NCBI GenBank assembly: GCA_019243595.1
Contig: JAFAUA010000478.1
Location: forward strand, 1-10,414
Direction: 5' to 3'
DNA: 10,414 nucleotides
DNA from: Acidimicrobiia bacterium
GTDB taxonomy: Bacteria; Actinomycetota; Acidimicrobiia; Acidimicrobiales; AC-14
This document shows positions 6,495-10,414 of this stretch, in pieces; within the stretch, counting starts at the first letter, position 1, and every line of letters starts with the position of its first letter. Both the position numbers and the translations under genes were made by a program. The notes beneath the pieces were generated by a model that did no database searches, had not been told where the DNA came from, and saw only the letters and a list, made by a program, of their open reading frames with translations.

Positions 6495-7423
6495 GTGCGG
6501 CGGCGGTCGATCTCGTAGGACGAGCCGACCTTGCGCTTGGCGACCGCCTTCATCTCGGTGGCGACCGAGGATGCCTCCCACTGGCTGCGGATCGGCCGGG
6601 TGGCACTGCTGGCGATGCCGATCGACACCGAGAGGAACGGATAGTGGTGCAGCACGCCGCGGCGGTCGGCCACTTCGATGTAGCCCCGCTCGCGGTCTTC
6701 GTCGTCGTAGAGGCCGGGCGCGATGGCGTCGAAGTTGCTGACGATGTCCTGGGCGATGGTTTCGGCGTTGGCCGCCGAAGTCACCAAGACGAAGTCGTCG
6801 CCGCCGATGTGACCGGCGAAGCTCGGCGATGCACGGTGGCGGGCAAGGGCGTCGGTGAGGAGCCGCCCAGTTGCCCGGATCGCCTCGTCGCCGCGCATGA
6901 ATCCGTAGTGGTCGTTGAAGGCCTTGAAGTCGTCGAGGTCGGCGTACAGCACGGCGAACTCGGTCGACTCCTCGCCGACCAAGCGCTCCAACTCAGCGGC
7001 GATCTGGAAGTTGCCGGGAAGACCGGTGAGCGGCGAGACCTCGCGCATCTGACGCGAGCGGCGCAGCGCCGACTGCACGCGGGCGACGAGCTCGGACGGG
7101 TCGAAGGGCTTGACGATGTAGTCATCGCAGCCCGCGGTGAGCCCCAGCACCTTGTCGGCCGGAAGCGACCGGGCCGTAAGCATGATGATCGACGCCGTCG
7201 CCGTGCGGGGGTCGTGGCGGAGGCGCTTGGTTACCTCGTAGCCGTCGATGCCCGGCATCATCATGTCGAGCAGGACGAGGTCGGGCTGGATCCGCGTTGC
7301 CTCCTCGACGGCCTGCTCGCCCTCGTAGGCGATGTGCACGTCGTAGCCCTCGAGCCGGAGAACGATCTCGATGGACCGGCAGATGTCGCGGTCGTCGTCG
7401 ACGACGAGGATGCGCTCAGGCAA
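6491..7423 (-). CDS. Response regulator with degenerate GGDEF domain
   Basis: A 310-residue two-domain protein. The receiver (about 3-120) has the acidic pocket DDD (9-11), phosphoacceptor D53 in LLDMMMPG, T83 in MLTAR and K105 in VKPFD, so it looks phosphorylatable. The GGDEF-like domain (about 128-310) has PLTGLPGN (131-138), YADLDDFKAFND (160-171) and LSVSIGIAS (264-272). Its signature is GGDDF (207-211) instead of GGDEF, and the usual ADxALYxAKxxGRN end is replaced by VATEMKAVAKRKVGSSYEID. Diguanylate cyclase activity is therefore doubtful; it may be a c-di-GMP or nucleotide sensor or an output domain. No EAL domain and no histidine kinase lie nearby. The start is TTG at 7423-7421, overlapping the end of rpe by 8 bases, and gives MPERILVVDDD. 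It overlaps the downstream mogA-like gene by 4 bases. Confidence 0.92.
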   Translation of the reverse strand: MPERILVVDDDRDICRSIEIVLRLEGYDVHIAYEGEQAVEEATRIQPDLVLLDMMMPGIDGYEVTKRLRHDPRTATASIIMLTARSLPADKVLGLTAGCDDYIVKPFDPSELVARVQSALRRSRQMREVSPLTGLPGNFQIAAELERLVGEESTEFAVLYADLDDFKAFNDHYGFMRGDEAIRATGRLLTDALARHRASPSFAGHIGGDDFVLVTSAANAETIAQDIVSNFDAIAPGLYDDEDRERGYIEVADRRGVLHHYPFLSVSIGIASSATRPIRSQWEASSVATEMKAVAKRKVGSSYEIDRRRT

Positions 7424-8063
7424 TGGCCTTCCGGATTCGCTTCGCAGCCTTGAGAGGATCGTCGGCGTGGAAGATGGCGCTGCCGGCGACGAAGGTGTCG
7501 GCGCCAGCAGCGGCGGCAATCGGCGCCGTCTTCTCGCTGATCCCGCCGTCGACCTGGAGAGCGACCTGGACCTCGCCGCGGTCGATCTCGTGGCGGGCGA
7601 CCTTCACCTTGTCCATGACGTCGGCGATGAACTCCTGACCGCCGAAGCCGGGGTGGACCGTCATCAACAGCAGAAGGTCGATGTGGGCGAGGTGCGGGAG
7701 GGCCGCCTCCAGTGGCGTCTCTGGGTTCACGGCGAGCCCCACGTCGAGGCCGAGCCGGCGCATCTCACCGAACAGGGACGTGACGTCATCAAGCTCGGCG
7801 TGCACCGTGCAACCGTTGGCACCGGCGGCGGCGAAGTCTTCGAGGAAGTCACCGGGATTGTCGACCATGAGGTGGCAGTCGAAGTAGAGATCGGTCCGGC
7901 GGCGCAGCGACTTGACCACCGGTGGACCAATCGTGAGGTTGGGCACGAAGTGCCCGTCCATGACGTCGACGTGGAGCAGGTCGGCCTCGGGCGCCACGGT
8001 GGCGACGGCATCGCCCAGGCATGCGAAGTCAGCCGACAAGATCGAGGGTGCAATCCGGGACAC
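7416..8063 (-). CDS. rpe: Ribulose-phosphate 3-epimerase
   Basis: Interconverts ribulose 5-phosphate and xylulose 5-phosphate in the pentose phosphate pathway. Ribulose 5-phosphate is also the substrate of the RibB half of RibBA encoded nearby. The TIM-barrel protein is 215 residues, normal length. Motifs are APSILSADF (5-13), LHVDVMDGHFVPNLTIG (30-46) with metal and catalytic residues H31 and D33, FDCHLMVDNP (61-70) with H64, VHPGFGGQ (136-143) and VDGGI (171-175) with the catalytic D172. The GTG start at 8063-8061 is the only start codon between an in-frame TAA at 8087-8085 and the first motif. The Shine-Dalgarno is weak. The gap after rsmB is 21 bases. Confidence 0.97.
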   Translation of the reverse strand: MSRIAPSILSADFACLGDAVATVAPEADLLHVDVMDGHFVPNLTIGPPVVKSLRRRTDLYFDCHLMVDNPGDFLEDFAAAGANGCTVHAELDDVTSLFGEMRRLGLDVGLAVNPETPLEAALPHLAHIDLLLLMTVHPGFGGQEFIADVMDKVKVARHEIDRGEVQVALQVDGGISEKTAPIAAAAGADTFVAGSAIFHADDPLKAAKRIRKAIA

Positions 8064-8084
8064 GCCATCGATCGTACATACGGG

Positions 8085-9203
8085 TTACCCCCCCTTGCGG
8101 CGGAGCCCGAGGACGTACATGCCGTCGGTGTCAGCGTCCTGCGGGAGGAGTCGAGCACCGCGGCCCGCTGGGCGCCAGGGTTCGGCGGGCGGCGGCTCCG
8201 CGAGGAGATCGGAGTGTTCGGTCGCGAGCCACTCGTCGATGGCGAGCGTCTCGGCGTTGATCAGGGTGCAGACGCTGTAGACGAAGCGACCTCCGGGCCG
8301 GACAAGGTCGGCCGCCGCCGTGAGAATGTCCCGCTGCAGAGTCTCCAGTTCGATGACGGCTTCGGGCTTGATTCGCCACCGGGCGTCTGGGCGACGGCGC
8401 AGCACGCCGAGCCCCGAGCAGGGGGCGTCGATGAGCACCCGGTCCGCAGCACGCAGCGGTGGGCGGCGAGCGTCGCCGGCGAAGGCGGCGACGGTCTTTG
8501 CGCCGGTGCGTGCCGCGTTCTCGCGGACGCGTGTTGCCCTGTTGGGTCGTATGTCGCCCGCGGCCACGAACGCCCCCGTCCGGCCCATCCACGTGGCCTT
8601 GCCGCCGGGCGCCGCGCACAGGTCGACAACGCGCTCGCCCGCCTCCGCACCGACGTAATCCGCGGTCCACTGTGACGCCAGATCCTGCACGTAGCCGTCG
8701 GGCCGCTCGTGCACGGTCGGCGCTTTGTTCATGGTCTCGAGGGCGGCCATGGCGTCGTCAGTCCCGAGGTCCTCGACCAGTCGCTGGACGATCCAGTCCG
8801 GGTAACTCAGGCGGGTCGCCTCGTCGGGCCAATCGGGCTCATGCTCTGCGACCCGGCGAAGCACCGCCTCGACGAGCTTGCTGGCCCGGCCGCCAAGCTC
8901 GACCGACGTCGACACCACCGCATACGCCGGGGTTCCCAGGAATTGGAGCTGGTAGGCGCCCATTCGCAACAGGTTGCGCGTGTCGATGTCGAGCTCACGC
9001 TCTACGAATCGGTCCACCAGCCAGTCACATGCTCGCCGCATGCGGATCGTGCCGTAGACGAGCTCCGTCACAAAGGCTCGGTCGCGCTCGGGCAACCCCG
9101 AACGGCCGAGCGTTGGCGGCAACTCGAGGTTGGCGTACTTCTCGAACTTGTCGATCCTGGTCAGCGTCGCGAGAGCGAGCTCGCGCGCCCGGTCGACCTT
9201 CAC
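8085..9203 (-). CDS. rsmB: 16S rRNA (cytosine-967-C5)-methyltransferase, RsmB/Sun family, compact form
   Basis: SAM-dependent methyltransferase that modifies C967 of 16S rRNA in E. coli. The protein is 372 residues against about 430 for E. coli. An N-terminal NusB-like domain (about 3-120) shows RARELALATLTRI, LVYGTIRMRRACDWLVDRF, LLRMGAYQLQFLGTPAYAVV and KLVEAVLRRV. The catalytic domain shows VQDLASQW (172-179), the SAM loop DLCAAPGGK (194-202), DAPCSGLGVLRRRPDARW (259-276) with C262, and VYSVCTL (308-314) with the nucleophile C312. Between YPDW (134-137) and VQDLAS the protein has only 34 residues, so the usual RRM-like substrate-binding segment is mostly gone. The GTG start at 9203-9201 overlaps the fmt TGA as GTGA. 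Some actinobacterial annotations call this sun. Specificity for C967 is by homology. Confidence 0.94.
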   Translation of the reverse strand: MKVDRARELALATLTRIDKFEKYANLELPPTLGRSGLPERDRAFVTELVYGTIRMRRACDWLVDRFVERELDIDTRNLLRMGAYQLQFLGTPAYAVVSTSVELGGRASKLVEAVLRRVAEHEPDWPDEATRLSYPDWIVQRLVEDLGTDDAMAALETMNKAPTVHERPDGYVQDLASQWTADYVGAEAGERVVDLCAAPGGKATWMGRTGAFVAAGDIRPNRATRVRENAARTGAKTVAAFAGDARRPPLRAADRVLIDAPCSGLGVLRRRPDARWRIKPEAVIELETLQRDILTAAADLVRPGGRFVYSVCTLINAETLAIDEWLATEHSDLLAEPPPAEPWRPAGRGARLLPQDADTDGMYVLGLRRKGG

Positions 9204-10057
9204 TCGCCGAGGCGTTCGTCGCTCCTTGGATGGGCACCGTTCACCCACGCAGACGCGGGCATCGCCGCCTTGCCCTCGGGTTGTACCTCGACGAGCTCGA
9301 GGGCGCCGTCGCCGGCGCCGACCCGCAGCCCGTCGATGGCGCCGGGCGCCAGCCCGTTCGACGACAGCAGCGCGCGCAACACCTTGAGTCGCTTGCCCCG
9401 GAACGTCGTCCACGCGTCGCCGACCCGCACGACGCGGTGCACCTCGACCGCGGGTCGGGTCCAGTCGATGTGATGTTCGGCGGGATCGATCTTGTCGGCA
9501 TACGTCGGCTCGCCCTCCTGCGGGGCGGGCGTGCCGAGCCCGGTGCGGAGAGCCTGCACGAGCAGGTGGGTGCCGGCGTCGACCAGTCGGGTGCGAAGCT
9601 CGGCTGCCGTCTCCTCGGGCCCGATGGGGACCCTCTCGCATGCGTACACCGGGCCCGTGTCAAGGCCCTCTTCCAACTCCATGAGGCAGACACCGGTCTC
9701 GGCGTCTCCGGCGAGGATGGCCCGCTCGAGGGGCGCCGCACCGCGCCAGCGAGGCAGCAGCGAGAAGTGCACGTTCACCATCGGCAAGGCGGCCAACACG
9801 TGCGGCTTGATGAGGCGCCCGAAAGCGACGACGACACCGAGCTCGGCGCCGGCGTCGATCACATCGTCGACCTGATCAGTGACGGTGAGCCCCAGCTCTT
9901 GGGCAGCTGCCTTCACTGGGCTCGGCATCAGGGCTCCGCCGCGGCCCCGGCGCTTGTCGGCGCGCGTCACGACCAGGCGAACCTCGTGGCCATCCTCGAC
10001 GAGGGCCCGCATCGGCGGGACCGCCACACCCGGCGTCCCGAGGAAGGCGAGTCTCAG
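9200..10057 (-). CDS. fmt: Methionyl-tRNA formyltransferase, probable CUG start
   Basis: Transfers a formyl group from 10-formyl-THF to initiator Met-tRNA. From the proposed start it is 285 residues, versus about 315 in E. coli. The N-terminus MRLAFLGTPGVAVPPMRAL matches the conserved FxGTPxFAVP loop. Then come RRGRGGALMPSPVK, the catalytic block VNVHFSLLPRWRGAAP with N95 and H97, and GLDTGPV with D133. The C-domain ends with VEVQPEGKAAMPASAWVNG and ERLG. Start choice: the first in-frame GTG (10027-10025) would remove the essential FLGTP loop. A CTG at 10057-10055 restores it exactly, overlaps the def stop as CTGA, and has GAGG 7 bases upstream. This mirrors the GTGA junction with rsmB downstream. 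Function is certain; the CUG start is an inference. Confidence 0.95.
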   Translation of the reverse strand: MRLAFLGTPGVAVPPMRALVEDGHEVRLVVTRADKRRGRGGALMPSPVKAAAQELGLTVTDQVDDVIDAGAELGVVVAFGRLIKPHVLAALPMVNVHFSLLPRWRGAAPLERAILAGDAETGVCLMELEEGLDTGPVYACERVPIGPEETAAELRTRLVDAGTHLLVQALRTGLGTPAPQEGEPTYADKIDPAEHHIDWTRPAVEVHRVVRVGDAWTTFRGKRLKVLRALLSSNGLAPGAIDGLRVGAGDGALELVEVQPEGKAAMPASAWVNGAHPRSDERLGE

Positions 10058-10414
10058 CGCGGCGCCTCGGCCGTGTTGTTCGGAACTGCTCTGTCGCCCG
10101 GGAGCCCAAGGGCGCGCTGGCGCAGGGCGCGCATGGCGTCTTTGCGCTCGTCAGCACTGACCCGCTCGAGGAGCAGCACGCCGTCGAGGTGGTCGACCTC
10201 GTGCTGGAACACCCGGGCCAACAGCTCGTCGGCCTCGATGTCGAGCTCGTTGCCGTCGAGGTCGAGCCCGGTGAGGCGGACCTGCTTGGCCCGATGGATG
10301 TCCCACCACAGCTCGGGAACCGACAGGCAACCCTCGTGGTACGTCCACTCATCCCGAAAGTCGCTGAGCACCGGGTTGATCACGACGTGGGCGCCCTCGC
10401 CGACGTCGTAGACG
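10054..10414 (-). CDS. def: Peptide deformylase, C-terminal 119 residues (5' end outside window)
   Basis: Metalloenzyme that removes the formyl group from nascent proteins, opposite in effect to Fmt encoded next door. The visible part starts in VYDVGEGAHVVINPVL. It contains motif 2, EGCLSVP, with the metal-binding Cys, and motif 3, QHEVDHLDG, with the two metal-binding His and catalytic Glu. Motif 1 (GxGLAAxQ) lies before base 10414 on the minus strand and is not seen. Between motifs 2 and 3, ELWWDIHRAKQVRLTGLDLDGNEL is the usual beta-strand segment, with aromatics where many enzymes have a Gly. A 30-residue basic helical tail (ERVSADERKDAMRALRQRAL) follows. A GTG at 10383 is internal Val, not a start. 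The stop overlaps the fmt start by 4 bases. Confidence 0.96.
   Translation of the reverse strand, partial: VYDVGEGAHVVINPVLSDFRDEWTYHEGCLSVPELWWDIHRAKQVRLTGLDLDGNELDIEADELLARVFQHEVDHLDGVLLLERVSADERKDAMRALRQRALGLPGDRAVPNNTAEAPR
10065..10068 (-). promoter_or_regulatory. Shine-Dalgarno site supporting the fmt CUG start
   Basis: On the minus strand GAGG is followed by CGCCGCG and then CTG, 7-base spacing. It lies inside the last codons of def. Four matching bases alone are weak; the match in spacing to hisG, rpmI and rplT adds support. Confidence 0.45.

Noticed and set aside
9204-9641. In-frame upstream extension of rsmB by about 146 codons
   Set aside because: It overlaps fmt in another frame and its translation is Arg-rich nonsense. 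The GTG in the GTGA junction gives the natural RsmB N-terminus.
8459-10411. Plus-strand open frame of 650 codons opposite rsmB, fmt and def
   Set aside because: Antisense shadow of recognised enzymes, with Arg/Pro/Ala-rich low-complexity translation and no family resemblance.

Overview
The window is high-GC bacterial chromosome that looks like ordinary housekeeping DNA from an actinomycetote. Acidimicrobiia or a relative is my best guess. The guess rests on GC-rich codon use, frequent GTG and TTG starts, an actinobacterial-style RibD, Def and IF3, and a DUF1844 gene divergent from infC. I cannot name the species. Fourteen of the fifteen genes are on the minus strand; the exception is the DUF1844 gene. 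There is no mobile element, CRISPR array, tRNA or rRNA. The longest non-coding stretch is about 150 bases (1074-1223).

Read in the direction of transcription, from high to low coordinates, the first block is def (partial, cut by the window end), fmt, rsmB, rpe, a response regulator with a degenerate GGDEF domain, and a mogA/moaB-type molybdopterin gene. Four of its five junctions are 4- or 8-base overlaps, so translational coupling is likely. Def and Fmt add and remove the N-formyl group of initiator Met, and RsmB methylates 16S rRNA. Rpe serves the pentose phosphate pathway.

After a 62-base gap with a perfect 15-bp palindrome and a possible promoter comes a second tight block: ribD, ribE, ribBA, ribH, hisG and a small cold-shock-domain gene. 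The four rib genes together cover all the dedicated steps from GTP and ribulose 5-phosphate to riboflavin except the dephosphorylation step. No FMN riboswitch fits in the gap. hisG follows ribH directly, without the hisE that some actinobacteria carry there.

The third block is the classic translation operon infC-rpmI-rplT (rplT is cut by the window start). Its leader faces a divergently transcribed DUF1844 gene, and the two -10-like hexamers overlap on opposite strands. The DUF1844 gene converges on the cold-shock gene, with 6 bases between their stop codons.

The most interesting details are start codons. Shine-Dalgarno spacing, homology and stop-start overlaps indicate AUA for infC and CUG for fmt, both of which standard gene callers would miss. 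Other notable points are an RsmB lacking the usual substrate-binding insert, a GGDDF response regulator with an eroded C-terminus, and the palindrome before ribD. I saw no convincing previously undescribed multi-gene system.
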